Origin: Thunnus maccoyii
Taxonomy: Eukaryota > Chordata > Actinopteri > Scombriformes > Scombridae
Assembly (NCBI RefSeq): GCF_910596095.1
Contig: NC_056550.1
Location: forward strand, 11,530,501 to 11,594,500
Reading direction: 5' to 3'
Length of the DNA stretch: 64,000 nucleotides
Shown: piece after piece, positions 1 through 11,954 of the stretch
Layout: every line of letters starts with the position of its first letter
Numbering within the stretch: the first letter of the stretch is position 1
Translations under genes and position numbers: made by a program
The notes under the pieces: generated by a model
Databases searched by the model: none
What the model was told of the DNA's origin: nothing
What the model saw: only the letters and a program-made list of their open reading frames with translations

Positions 1-2
1 TC

Positions 3-3000
3 CCTGGCAGTCCCTGTCGGGAGCTGGATTCTCCCACTGTTGATAACAGCTCCCTGCTTGGCACCACGCCCATTGTAGATGCTGAACCAAACTCTCAACT
101 GCTGCAGCACAATGTCCCAGAGGTCAGGAGCACACAAAATAACACACACACACACTTACAAACAAGGGACACGTTTTTAAAAATGGGTTACATTTTTCTT
201 TGATGTAACTGTCTCCTCCTCCTCATCTTCTCAATTATGCTAAATTGTCTTGCTCTGGTTAAACTCTTTTTAACCAGAGCAAAGCTATATTCCAGTTATC
301 GATACTTTCATGAAAACTATTTAATTGATTTATCTTACTGATGTAATTGTGATTTAGAGCAGCTTGGCTAGCAGTGGTAGAAAAATTAACCCTGCTTTTT
401 GGGTCAACAGCTAATGTAACAACAAATACCGCAAATAATGAAGTGTTAAGTTAAAAGCAAGGCCCCTTCATTCCTGCTATATTTCTGTTTCTTTTTATCC
501 TGCAAGATACCACAAATTCTTCAATTATTAACCAAATTTGGATTTTATGTGAAGTTTGGTTACAACAAACCATTTAAACATCAACCTATTGCCTTCATCT
601 GGAGATTCTCAATAGGTCTTTGTGTGAATGTAAACATACTCAAAATTATTTACCATACCACTCGATCAGACATGTGGTGGTGATAATGTATTCATTCTCA
701 ACGCGCAGTCACTGAACACCAGATCCATGCCGGTCGGCCTTGGATCACTGCTTTACTATGAAGATAAAGTTTTCCTATTGTCCATGGAGGGTCGGGTTTC
801 ATGGTGTGAAATAGAAGACTGTGTTCTGGCCATCTGTGAAGAAATAGAAAAAACACATGCATGTTGATCTGAAAACTCATCTAATAATATAAGAAATAAA
901 AGCAGAGAAAATCTAATAAAGCAGTCCCAGTTAAGTGTTTGTCTTGTTCTTTCCACAGAACGGTCTGCCTCCACCGTCTCCCGGAGTGACCGGTGGTGGA
1001 GACTCGCTCCTCTCTCCGCCCAGCGTAGCCTCACTCCTGGACATCTCTCTCCCCGGCCCCCCTGAAGAGGCTCTCGCCCCCGGAGAACCTCAAACACACA
1101 TCAGTGACTCCATCATCGAGCTCGCCATCAACTCTGCCCACTATGGTGCGTGTATGTGTTTCTATCCCACATGCTGACATTTATTCTTGGAAACTGGCAA
1201 AAAAAACCAAAAAACTTGAGAGACAAGACAGGAGATGTGTGTTGTGAGACTGGAGGGTGACAACAGGTCGGTTGTGTATTCTCATGAGAGGTTGTGTTAT
1301 GTGAAGGATCGTTTGAAAGTATGTAAAGTATTCTGCTGAAGAAACATGTTGACGTGCAACCAGAGGAGTTCAACATACCCAGGCTTTCTTTGTGTGAGCT
1401 GGCTCAACAAACCCTAAATTCGTGATCAGAGATAAGTGGTATCACGACGGTGGTTATGAACTTTCTTTGTTAACCTAGGCTTTCATTTGACTCTTTTTCC
1501 GCACAAAATGGACCGATCGTGTGCTGCTTACTTCAGTCAGGAGGAACAGATCATTATAATGGAGAGCTATGAATAATACAGATACATTATCACAGCAAAA
1601 AGCAACACTGTTGCTGCAAATAAGGCAAGAGAGGAATGCTGGCAGAAAATTGCTGCTGTAAATTCATTCATTAAAAAACCAAATTCATTAATTTATGAAT
1701 TACGTAAATAGTTTGTATACTTATTTTACCACTCAATGCACTCTCTGTACCTCCCACATCCAAAGCTCTTAAACTTTAAACTTGATGCAGCAGATTTAAA
1801 CATTATTCTCAAGAAGTGCATTCAGGTCTGACTCTGTCCCATAATGAAGGACAAGTGGAAATCACTTATCACAGATTCTGGCCAAATCAAAGTGAAATTA
1901 ATATTATAGATTGAATATTATCGGTGATAAATACCAATAGATTAATCTTTTTTTTTTTGTTCAAAGTATTTCTTCATTAGTTTTTTTTTGTTTGTTTGAA
2001 ATACAATTTGATATATTATAACAAAATCCCATCCTGCAAGTAACCCTAACCTCTTGCACCATTACAAATTTAAATATGACATATCAAATCAATGATAAGT
2101 ATGATAAAAGACAAATCAATTTTCTAATTGGTGTTCTAATAGCTGCAGTACCAGCCGTGTTGAACGGGCAGCAAATCAGTTAGTTAGTGAAAGGACTGCT
2201 CCTTTTATTGCCGATTTTAAGCCGAAACTTGGAACATAACCTGCCCCGGACCAGGTGAAGTTTGCGGTATAAGTTACCATGGTGATGTAGCCAGGTTAAA
2301 AGAGAGCCACCTTCGTGACATTGAAAACCCTGACTTTATGCTCAACGTACCTTGCTAACCCACTAATCTCGCTTCGACCGGCGTCTTGAATGTTGCGTAT
2401 GTAATCTGATGGCTGTTTTCCTGTTCTGCTGCAGGTGAGGAGGCGGCTCTCTCTCCAGCCAAGCTGAGCAACAGCGACAGCTCCAAACTGTTGGCCTCGT
2501 CTCCCTCAGTCAGCCCGTCCCGAGGCTGGATCCCATCACCCAGCCACGATCCCCAGTGGTACCCCAGCGACTCCTCTGACTCCACACTGGGATGCCTCCT
2601 CTGTAAGTCTTTTTGTCTCTTAAACACACATTAACAGATACTATTACAGATCTATTTTATTTATTGTAGGTTCACTGAACTGCTTACCTTCCAAAGTTTT
2701 GAGACAGACTATATAAGACAAACTATAAGACAAACTATAATTTAAAAATAGATAAAAATACTGACTGCTGCTCTCTTTGTGTCTGACCAAAATCAGCTTA
2801 TTTATATATGATTGGTTTTGCCCAATATTCAAAATGTCTAATGGTGATTACTGAACACACAGAGAGTCTACTTCTACTTGTGTTTGTGTTGGAATATGGA
2901 GAAATAATCAAAGCTTTGTCAAAGTGACTGACACAGTAGGTAGCCTTGAATACATGTCAAATTAATAAAGGCATAAATAACATAAACTTTCACAAAGGAC

Positions 3001-3677
3001 TCTTTGTTCATTCAGATATTTATTCTCTTATTAATTCACAATAACACTGACACAGCTGCAGATTTCCTCTCGCAGTGATGTCCCACGAACACGCCTTTGT
3101 TTCTACTCTGTTTGTGTGCTGTCCCTTCTATTCACTGTCTCTCTGTTTGTCTCTCTATTTTCCTTTCAGCCAGCATGGTCTCTCCTGATAAGGGCAGGCG
3201 GACCACCCTAACCCCCTCTGGCCCCTCCAGTGGCACGGCTTTGCTTGGTCCTAGCCTCCTGGACTGCAACTCCCATGATTCCTTTCAGTCCCGTGGCCTT
3301 CCAGATGTGGCAGAAGTAAGTTGAGCCCTTTGAGATAGCAAATTTTGGATTTTTATTTCTTTTTTTTTTGTTGTTTTTTTTAATCTCTCCGATTTTATAA
3401 AACAGTTTGACGAATATTGGCTTTTTGTTCTTTAAGGTGATGCAAAACATTTGACTTGACATGTCACTTCAAACAAACAGCACATAGCAAACTGACCTGT
3501 TTCTAGAGATCACTGGTAAAAAGGAGTTTTGTTTCTTCTTTGTCTCTTTTGTCGTGCCTGCAGATGGACTCTCAGCTTGCTTGTATGATGAGCGAGAGCA
3601 GCGTGGACTACATCGCTCGCTTCAATGACCTGGCTCAGGAGCTGGCTGTGACCGAGCCCTCCATCCCACCGCCCTGA
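3..3677 (+). CDS. cramp1: Cramped chromatin regulator homolog, C-terminal part (5 exons)
   Basis: These are the last 244 residues of a protein that begins outside the window. Coding exons are 3-122, 959-1145, 2435-2602, 3170-3315 and 3564-3677; all junctions are GT-AG and the phases agree (0, 1, 1, 0). The translation is Ser/Pro-rich and carries blocks I recognise from the C-terminus of vertebrate CRAMP1: SVASLLDISLPGPPEEAL, HISDSIIELAINS, HDPQWYPSDSSDS, GTALLGPSLLDCNSHDSF and, near the end, SSVDYIARFNDLAQEL. The protein stops at IPPP, shorter than the human tail as I remember it. CRAMP1 is a nuclear SANT-domain protein related to Drosophila Cramped and linked to Polycomb-type silencing and linker-histone gene expression; the SANT domain lies upstream of this window. 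The C-terminal blocks have no assigned biochemical role that I know. Identity is from remembered family sequence, not from a search. Confidence 0.87.
1377..2382 (+). mobile_element. Degenerate Harbinger-like DNA transposon in a cramp1 intron
   Basis: The right end (about 2200-2382, read on the minus strand) matches the left end of the element at 7020-7692: both carry AAGCGAGATTAG, then GTCACGAAG/ATCATGAAG-GTGGCTC, then ATCACCATGG-AACTTAT. The left end (about 1397-1450) matches the inverted right end of that second element (TGAGCTGGCT...GGTATCACGA). The two copies therefore lie in opposite orientation. The interior holds a broken reading frame resembling the Myb/SANT-like protein of PIF/Harbinger transposons. 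No DDE transposase is left. Boundaries are approximate. Confidence 0.65.
1508..1682 (+). pseudogene. Remnant of a transposon Myb/SANT-like DNA-binding protein
   Basis: From ATG 1508 the frame reads a short N-terminus with SQEEQIIIMESYE, then an in-frame TAA at about 1574, then YRYIITAKSNTVAANKAREE and CWQKIAAVNS. The pattern of acidic-hydrophobic helix, 'I(I/M)AKSNT.AA..KAR' and 'WQKIA..VN' is typical of the Myb/SANT-like (MADF-type) protein found beside Harbinger transposases in fish. The stop codon and the loss of everything after about residue 58 show it is dead. The family call is by pattern memory. Confidence 0.6.
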
Positions 3678-4042
3678 GGAGGTAGAGGAACTGGCTCCAC
3701 CGACCCACAGCCATCTGGAGACATCTCGGTGTCTAAACTGTCGCCACGCTTATCCCTTCTACTTTGGAGGAAAAACAACAGCGGAGATTGACCAATCCCC
3801 AAAGCCATCCCTGCCCTGTTTGTAAAAGTGCAATAATTAACGGTGAACCTTGACCATTGTTCAAAGCGAGTTAGAAACATGTTGGTTTCACTGAACTGTT
3901 CTTTAAGGTGAAATGCCCTTTAAAAACAAACACTTTAGAAAAACAGATGCGTTTACAAAACACAACCTCATGTACAGGAAAATACTATGCCATATCTGAA
4001 CAAAAAAATATTTTCACTGATCTTTTATGTCTCTTCCTGCTC

Positions 4043-4044
<2 letters not shown>

Positions 4045-4094
<50 letters not shown>
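4045..4094. repeat. (TG)n microsatellite
   Basis: About 21 uninterrupted TG units followed by interrupted ones, inside the cramp1 3' UTR. It creates spurious Cys-Val and Thr-His open frames on the two strands. Confidence 0.95.
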
Positions 4095-5455
4095 GGTCTG
4101 TCTGTCTTCTTCTCTCTCAGATTTACCCCCCAAAAATGTGTAAATCCGCCAAAATGTGCAGTTCAGATCCCAGCCGGTGGCAAACCGCTGCTGGAAAGGG
4201 AATGTTGAAAATAATGGCAGCAAGAAGGGGGTTGCATAGTTGTTTCTTTGTGGCCTCGGTTGCAAAAATAGAGCACAACACAGTAGGGAAGGTAGAAGTA
4301 AAATCTTTTGCTGTTGCCCTCCATTTCATGTGCTCTTCATATCCGATCAGTTCAGGTTTTATTGGTTGCATTTTTAGGAAGAAAGCCTGCCCCGCACATG
4401 TGTGTTTGGAATCAGGTTCTTCATTTTGTTATACAGTCAGATGTCACATGCAAAACGGCAGCTTTCGTTGGTTGACTACATTTTGGTAGTAGCTCTACAG
4501 ATGTGATCATCAGTGACTCCCCTTGAATTTTGTGCTGAAATCATATTGGAGTTCAGTGTCAATCACTTATAATGTCTGATGAAGATAAGACCCATTGACT
4601 GGCCTTCAGGTCGGTTTGTTGTTGCATAAACGGGTTAAGAAGAAATAACATACTTCTGCTTTCTTTTTCCACACACTTGGATTTATCTTTCCTTCAAGTT
4701 CTAATTAGTTCAGACAAAATATGACCAACCACATTTATTTTCATTCAGACTAAAATTCAAAATGTTTTGGGTACCTCCAAAAGTTCCTGGTAGTGTTACA
4801 CTCCGTTTAAACTCCACAGGAGCTAGCAGTACGTATGTAATCAAACACTAAAGCCATAGTTGACACTCCACTTTTTGTACTTTTAAGTCTTGTAGTCTTC
4901 TTTAAACTCTAGTAAAACCCTCTGATTGGTTGTGCTCAATACATAATTCCCCATTGATACTGGATGCAATTAAAACACTAGGGCTAAGGTCAACATGATT
5001 GGCTTCTAAACATCATCCCTTTAGCCTCAGCCCAGTCTCTATGTGATGACGTTAAGAGGTTAAAACATGCTTTTAAATACTTTCTGTTACAGTGGATCCA
5101 CCGTTCCCCATGTTAGTTTCTCACCTGAGATGCACTGTTGTTTACAGCGAATACACACATACCATGTGACGATGGTCACATCCAGACGTTCTCTGAATTT
5201 CAATTTACCAGCATCATCAATATGCAGTATTGTAAACATTTTTGCCTCATCAGCGTGTTTAACTTCATCTCCGTGAGTGTAAATTGTAGGAGAGCTTTTG
5301 TCGTCATTCCACAAATGGGATTTAAAACGTGGGTCTCCTTCGAGCACCTTTGGGGGGCTTTGACGCTAAAATGTAAAAGCTCTTGTGATTATTAATTTGG
5401 GAAAGGCTTTATCTCACACTAGATGAAAAAACAATGAAGATGGTTCTTAATAAGG

Positions 5456-5461
5456 AATAAA
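5456..5461 (+). terminator. cramp1: Candidate polyadenylation signal of cramp1
   Basis: A canonical AATAAA lies about 1.8 kb after the cramp1 stop, followed by a T-rich tract at 5496-5510. It is placed by sequence only. Confidence 0.45.
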
Positions 5462-6451
5462 CAGCAGGTTTTATCTTTGAATCTGGCATGTTTTCTTTTT
5501 TTTTTTTTTGTTTTTCTGTTGAAGGATTTATTTGTACAAATGGCAATTCCAGTATTCACTGCGCTTTTGTAACATAATGTAAATTGTTATTTGGACTATT
5601 TATTGTTAACATTTCAGAAAAATGTTTCTGTTTAACTTAATATTAAGATCTAAAAAGGAAAAACCTGTTGTTTAAAGTTTTCAGTTTGTAAAAGGTGTTT
5701 TTATTCTGTGTATAAAGATAGTTATAAAAAAAAAAGTTTTGTGTGTGCTTTTGTGTTAAAACCTGTTAAAATTCAAACTTTTAAAATAATAGTTGGTGAC
5801 CTTTTAGATTATTATCTAAGGTTTTGCTGAGTGGTTTCTCTTCAGACCCAGTACTGAGAGTTGAGTTAGCAGCTCAATCTAGTTTAAAAGAAAATGCATT
5901 TCAACCCAGCTGAAACATTTATTAAACAATTAATTAAATCAGCAGGAATGATGTTTCTCATCTGCTGATTATTACATAGAACTGATTGAAAAAGGAAGTG
6001 GACTGAAATAAAGAGCAATTAAAAGCAAACGTAACAAAATATGGTTGAAAACTGCTGGACTCAAACAGGAAATCAAACTGAACACTATAAAAGCTTTTTA
6101 GATTAAGTGTTTCCTTCCTCTACATGAATGTAAAGCTCTTTGTTCTGAGAATCATTTTCAGTAGTTTGATCGGTAAAGATGACCCAGAAGCAAGAAGTCA
6201 GGTGTTCTACCACATCTCCAAGAATGATAGTGACATTTTCACTGCGTGTGTTACTATTGTATTTGTTTTACAGTCTTCAGTGCAACTGTTGCGGAAAGCC
6301 AAACAGGATACGAGATACTATCATCAAATCCTGTATTTTAGTACTTTAAATTGTACCTTTGTGCAGACTGCAAGGCATCAGAAAGCCAGTAGTACAGTAA
6401 TACATGAAATCTCATCTGCTCTTTTTTTTAAGGTAAGAGCTGTTGTTACAG

Positions 6452-6773
6452 CTAGTGATGCACTGATCTGACTTTTTCAGTCCTGATGCTGATAACTGGG
6501 CGTTGGGTATCGGCTGATACGGAGTGCCAATCTCATACCATTGTTTAATCAATAAGCTGAATGCTTCACTGTGTTTTATGTGTAAGACAACATCAGGCTT
6601 GACTTAAACATTGCTTTCCTAACTTTGTAAAACAAAATGTTACAAATAAATACATAGATATAAGTTAACTGAATTGTTATTTATTAAGATAACGGTAGCT
6701 GATGCTTGATCCAGCTATTTGAATCTGTATCGGACTGATATCTGATATCACTATCGGGATAATAGCATCTCTG
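6452..6773. mobile_element. hAT-like MITE
   Basis: About 320 bp flanked by the direct repeat GTTACAG (6445-6451 and 6774-6780), compatible with the 8-bp target duplication of hAT elements (one base differs). The ends are imperfect inverted repeats starting near AGTGATGCAC and ending with GCATCTCT. The interior has the TATCGG/GATATC words typical of teleost 'GTGATGCACCGAT' MITEs. No coding potential. Confidence 0.6.
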
Positions 6774-7019
6774 GTTACAGCAAGCGACAGTAAAACAGGC
6801 ATCAGTCACTGACCTGGAAGATAATATTTCTCAGACCTGATGGATAATATCAAACATGATGTTACAGCATGAATCACAGTTTGAGTGTTTAATCCATACA
6901 CCAAATACCTGGTCATGTAAAGCCAACATCAAGGAGTCAGTGTGACATTTAAAAACAACCCATTTTTAAAAAGTGACTGTGAGGACAAACAGCTGAGCGG
7001 TTCGTCTTTGCTCACCTGG

Positions 7020-7692
7020 GACCTGTTTCACAAAGCGAGATTAGTTGGGCTTAACTCAGGTTTTCCGGTATCATGAAGCTGGCTCACTTACATCCATGCT
7101 TTTAACTGGGATAAATCACCATGGCAACTTATGCTGCAGAGGATCAGATCACAACAGCACTGTCAACACCCTGACCACTGACCAATCAGATCACTGGAAA
7201 AATAGTCATCAACAAGTAAAAAAGAGCAATATGTAGCAATTGGAAAACATTGTACTACTACAATCACCTGACAGATAAATGTTACTGGTTTCTGTGTTGC
7301 AGATTCAGATTTTACTCACAAAATATAACAATTAAAATATGATGCATTATTATTCATTAAACAGCATCATATAAAATAGTTAGAATTAAAAGCTCCACCT
7401 TGAACAGATGTTTAGTAAATTAAAGTACATTGCGCTAAGTCCTCTCTTTCACTCTTCACTTTAAACAAAAATTTGAATGTAGGACTTCTGCTTTTATTGT
7501 GCAGTATTAATAGTTTTACTATTAATAGCTCATAGTTTTACTTCAGAAAAAAAGCACTACCCCAAATCACTAAATCTGATAACCAGCTTCGTGATACCAG
7601 ATATCAAGGACGGCCAATGTTAGGATCAGTGAAGCCAGCTCACCCGAAGAGAGCCAGACTGAGTTGAACTTGCTTCGTGATACAGGCCTCTG
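7020..7692. mobile_element. Non-autonomous Harbinger-like element
   Basis: The terminal inverted repeats are visible: left ACCTGTTTCACAAAGC (about 7021-7036) and, on the minus strand at the right end, GCCTGTATCACGAAGC (about 7690-7675). The sub-terminal sequence matches both ends of the element at 1377-2382. The centre has no reading frame and looks like a deletion derivative. The superfamily call follows from the Myb/SANT-like frame in the sister copy. Confidence 0.65.
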
Positions 7693-7750
7693 ATCAATAA
7701 TGAAAATAAACACCATCAGAACCTGTTACAATGTATTTACAAGTTTCTGG

Positions 7751-7756
7751 TTTATT
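7751..7756 (-). terminator. dhrs7b: Candidate polyadenylation signal of dhrs7b
   Basis: TTTATT on plus (AATAAA on minus) lies about 170 nt after the dhrs7b stop, giving a short 3' UTR. Confidence 0.6.
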
Positions 7757-7924
7757 TCACACAAGCTAGACTAGCAGCACAACAAAAAAAGCCAGTAAGC
7801 CAGTAAAAAGTGTTACTGAAGCGCTGCATGTATTCACATCTCGTGTCCATTCAGCCTCCGTGTGAAGCAGTCAGTTTCATGTTTTGATCTGTTTGCCAAT
7901 GACACCCCCGTGAGCTGCCGGTCC

Positions 7925-9628
7925 TCACTCGTCTTTAGGTTTCCGCTCCTTGCGGGCGCGAGAGGCCATGAGCTTGAAAAAGAGTGCGGGCCACAGTGTG
8001 CGGAGGTAGATGGCCAGAGTGGGTAGAGGTCCTGCCAGAACGACATCTTTGCTCTTCTTACGGACTGCCCTCAGAATGGCCTGAGCCACATCAGTGGGGT
8101 CCCGGCCCATTGCTGTGGTCTTGTCCAAAACTGAAAGCAGCATTGCACAGACAAGAAACAATTAGCATCACTGATTTATTCCATTTGATCTCATTTCATC
8201 TTCTATTTAACTCAGTCTTTAAATCCTATTTATATGCCTTGTGTTTCCTTTATATCTTGTCTTAATGCCTTTTTATGTCTGATGTAAAGCACTTGGCATT
8301 ACATTGTTGTTGAAAGGTACTTGCTAATGCTTTTTGTACACATCCATTGTTGTACAGTACAGTAAAAAAGCATTTGCCCCCTTCCTCACTTCCTCTACAG
8401 TTGCACATTCATCACACTTATTGATATTCTTGTCTTTCCTGTAAACACATTTACACACTTTTTTTTTTTTTTTTACAGCCTCACCTCCATACTTGGAGCC
8501 GTCACCTGTGACAGCGTTGACCGACAGGTTGGTTCGGATGTACCCAGGACTGATCACGGACACTGGAATCCCATAACAATCCGCCTCTGCCCGTAAGCAG
8601 TCGAAGTAGGCCTGGGTGGCGTGCTTAGAGGCTGCGTCTGTGTGCACAAACCAGAGTCCTGCTTCATTTCCAGTCAACATTTTTTTTCTTTGCTTTAATT
8701 AAATGAGTAAAGATAACTCACAAGCTGATCTGTAAGGAATGGCTATCTTGCCCTGGACACTGCTAATGACGACGATGTGGCCGCTGCGTCGGCGAACCAT
8801 GGAGGGCAAGAGAGCTGCAAAGGGAGGAAAGAAAAATGTAAAATGTAAAATATTGTGCTTTCCTAGAAAAATCTGAAAATGTTGTTATTAGTTTATGTAT
8901 TTCTGACTTTTTAACCCCTTACACTTCATCAACTACTCAGGTTCAGGTAATAAAAAAAGCTATTACACATTCAACAGTCCAGGCTGTGCTCTTCACTGAC
9001 CTTGAGTGAGAGCAACAGGCCCAAAGTAATTTGTTTCCATAACGTCCCTCTGGACCGAAATGTGGGTATCCAGTATGTTGCCGCGGTAACTGATTCCTGC
9101 ATTATTGATGAGGACGTCCACTTGTCCATAACACCTCAGGATCTCCTCTGAAGCTCTTTCCACTGAGTCTGTGTCTGCCAGGTCGAAGGTAACGGTGCTG
9201 GGAGTGTGAGTCTGGTGGTTGAACAGAGTGGAACAGTTATCTCACCTCTCGCTGCCTTTATGCGATACAATCATTGATCTACATCTGCTTTGAATATAAC
9301 GCCAGCTGCCTTCAGGCTCCTCTGTGTCAGGAGAGGGGACTCCTCTGACATTGAAGTCACCTGGACCTTTATTTTAGTTTATTATATTGTTGTATTTCAG
9401 ATTCATATTTTGATCATCTTTGGGGTACTGTACAGTATAAGCTGTTATCATATACATTGTGTAGATTATTCAGGTATCAATATTTAGTACACTCAATTCT
9501 GACATCCATGGACACAGAAATAGTCTATCTAGTTATTTTATATAATTAAGACTTGAATAGCATTTGTGTCTTTAATATTTTTACATTATTATTGGCTGCT
9601 GTAACATTAAAATTCCCTTTAGGGTTAA

Positions 9629-9696
<68 letters not shown>

Positions 9697-10361
9697 ATTT
9701 TTGGAGCTTAAAAGTAATTGAAATAGTTAATGTGCAGTGTTGAGAGAGAAAATGTGTTTTCTCATGGTAAAAGGTGGCACTTCTCAGACACAAAAACTTT
9801 TTTGAATTTCCAAGTAGGAGTTATGATTAGTAATAAAACTACCTTGAGAAAATTTGATACTTGTTTTACTTCAAAAATTTGTTTTAAATTCAAAATTATA
9901 TACAATAGTTGTTTTACAGTTGTAAAGTATATGGAAGACCATCAGCAGCCTAACTGGTCTATTCGGTCTGATACTGTATGAGTGTGTGCACACACCTGCC
10001 GCTGTGTGTCTGTTGAACTTGCTGTAAGCTCCTGAACAACCTGCTGCAGGCGGGTTGCATCTCGTCCACACAGCACGAGCCGTGCCCCTGCAGCGTGGAA
10101 GACCCGTGCACACTCTATAACACACAAAAAACACATAAAGCACAATGTCTTAGCACACAAACTGACACAGGTTACTATAAGGGTCTCCATGTAAGCTAGA
10201 CACCGACCTTTCCCGAGTCCAGAGCTGGCTCCAGTGATGACAACCACGGTGTCCTGCAGACTGGTTCCCGCTCTGAGTCGGGCAAGTATCCGGTACAGCA
10301 GCAAGACCCCTACACTTGCTAAAGCCAGTGGCAGCAATCCTCCTCCCATGACACGCTCCAT
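7925..10361 (-). CDS. dhrs7b: Dehydrogenase/reductase SDR family member 7B
   Basis: Six coding exons on the minus strand, 311 residues: 10361-10208, 10114-9996, 9211-9001, 8814-8722, 8637-8485, 8130-7925. All junctions are GT-AG and in phase. The start is the ATG at 10361 in a strong GCCATGG context; human DHRS7B has about 14 more N-terminal residues, but the upstream exon here shows no ATG. Residues 9-27 form a hydrophobic membrane anchor. The Rossmann cofactor motif TGASSGLG is at about 44-51, NNAG at about 119-122, the catalytic Ser in VISSVQGK, and the catalytic YAASK at about 193-197. The C-terminus is strongly basic ([13 protein letters not shown]). Mammalian DHRS7B (PexRAP) is tied to the acyl-/alkyl-dihydroxyacetone-phosphate reductase step of ether-lipid synthesis at peroxisome and ER membranes. 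All motifs expected of an active classical SDR are present. Confidence 0.95.
9631..9696. repeat. (TATC)n microsatellite
   Basis: About 16 perfect tetranucleotide units in dhrs7b intron 3 (between the exons at 9996 and 9211). Confidence 0.97.
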
Positions 10362-11091
10362 GGCTGACAGTCCCTCTCCCTGCTCCACACCAGCTACCTG
10401 CAGACACAAACTCACTGTTACAGAAGTCACTGTTAATCGCAGAAGACAGTATTCAAATCCATTGCTTTTGTATGGAGATGTCACTCAGCAAAGGTCTGCC
10501 TTTAACTGTTTAAAAGAACATTTACACCCAAAAGATAACTGTCCAATGAATTATGAGAACAGCCATCTCTGTTATCATACTTTGTCTGGGAATCAAACCA
10601 TAAAAATTATGTTAAATTAGTCATTTATTAAGGAAATATAAACATTTGCTGGTTACAGCTATAAAAATGTCAAGTTCAGCGTTGTTTTATCAGCTTTGTA
10701 TGATCATTAGGACGAATACATGAAGGTTTTTTATTACCTGAACATCACATTAAGGAGGCAATTTAAGTCATGATGACTCTGGTAACTTGTAATAAGCATT
10801 TCTCGTATTTTTTTTTGACATTTTAAATATATGATGATTAAAATATGTTAGTTGTAGTGCTACTCTTTTGTTGATAAAATGGCTTTGTGAGTTTTAAAAA
10901 AAAACCCATAAATGTGGCTTTCAACAAGTGTGACCTTGACTTGTGTGCTCTGAAAGCTTTCATGCTCTCATGCCAAGGGGATTGAGGATGTTTTAATGTC
11001 CCTGTTTAGTTAAGCCTCTTCCACTTGTTTCCAAATCACAAAACAAACAACAAGCATGGCAACAGTGACAAGTGCTACCATATGATGAACA

Positions 11092-11121
11092 CCCCCCCCC
11101 CCCCCCACACACACACACACA
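11092..11121. repeat. Poly-C followed by (CA)n
   Basis: A run of about 15 C is followed directly by seven CA units in the first intron of dhrs7b. Such a compound tract is prone to sequencing error, so its length is uncertain. Confidence 0.9.
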
Positions 11122-11798
11122 GTCAGATGAGATGACAACATTTAAGAAGTATCAGGAATTTATCTTAAAGGAAACAGAATAAAGAATGCTCAGCAAATAA
11201 TATGGCATTTAGTCAGTAACAAGTCTCTTGTACTATACTACTAATGGTGAGATTTTCATACCTTCTAGTTGTGTATTAAGGATCTAAGAGGTACATCGCA
11301 GCATAGAGAATTAATCAATTATAACAGTCTCCATTTCCTCTGTACTCACTTTTGATTTGTCCTTTAACAGGTGATTTTACCAGGTGGATACCCAACACCT
11401 GAGTAAACTGGACTGTATGAAAAAACAGAGGACACTGTGGGAAAAGACACAGCATCTTGCTGCATAAATGTGTGATTTATGAGAAAAAGTAATATTTATA
11501 CTGAGCTGTGTGTTGTTTGAAACCATAAATATACACGTTTGCGTGCACCAGTTAGCACGTTTAGTGACGCATACCTGGCTTATGTTAATGACAGTGATAA
11601 TATACATTCAATATAAAATATGTTAGATGTTAAAACCTTACTTACAACAAAACATGGTGTGCTTGACATGAGCTGTACAGGCAGGCTAGTAGAGAACTTA
11701 CAACTCAGAAATGAATGGGGACGCTACTGCTAACGTTAGCTTCCACACAGTAACTAACTCATACACTAATGTTAGTTTATACAGTAGTTACAGCTCAC

Positions 11799-11944
11799 CT
11801 GAGTAGTTATCTTGCCCTTCAACACAACAGCGTGGGTCGGTGTTTGTGGACAGTACCGTGCGGGTCTAACAAAACAGTACCCAACGACTGGAGTGGACTA
11901 CCGGGGTCAGTCGTGTCTAGATGGTAACCCTGTATTTGCGAAAC
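11799..11944 (-). other. dhrs7b: Probable non-coding first exon of dhrs7b
   Basis: The minus strand ends a CpG-containing block with CTACTCAG followed by GTGAGC (donor at 11798). The next exon has a clear acceptor (TTTGTGTCTGCAG) about 46 nt upstream of the start codon. There is no ATG on the minus strand of this block, so it would be 5' UTR. Its 5' edge is arbitrary, set just inside the TCTCGCGAGA element. Confidence 0.55.
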
Positions 11945-11954
11945 TCTCGCGAGA
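11945..11954. promoter_or_regulatory. dhrs7b: TCTCGCGAGA core-promoter element
   Basis: A perfect copy of the palindromic decamer known from CpG-rich housekeeping promoters, about 145 bp upstream of the first-exon donor of dhrs7b. A second, imperfect copy (TCTCGCGAT) is at 12112-12120. The element often sits just upstream of the start site and can fire in both directions. Confidence 0.65.

Larger units (their letters stand above)
3678..5480 (+). other. cramp1: Probable 3' UTR of cramp1
   Basis: No conserved reading frame follows the stop codon. The stretch contains a GT microsatellite at about 4045-4094 and ends near an AATAAA hexamer at 5456-5461, the first good polyadenylation signal seen. 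The extent is inferred; longer transcripts to about 6.4 kb are possible. Open frames inside it (for example 3908-4489) run through the GT repeat and are not credible genes. Confidence 0.55.
5481..7740. other. Intergenic region between cramp1 and dhrs7b (tail to tail)
   Basis: The flanking genes converge here. Apart from two transposon-derived elements (6452-6773 and 7020-7692) I see AT-rich unique sequence without exon-like frames or conserved RNA genes. Confidence 0.6.

Noticed and set aside
3908-4489. 193-codon open frame on plus
   Set aside because: It lies in the cramp1 3' UTR and is opened by the TG microsatellite; the rest has no family features.
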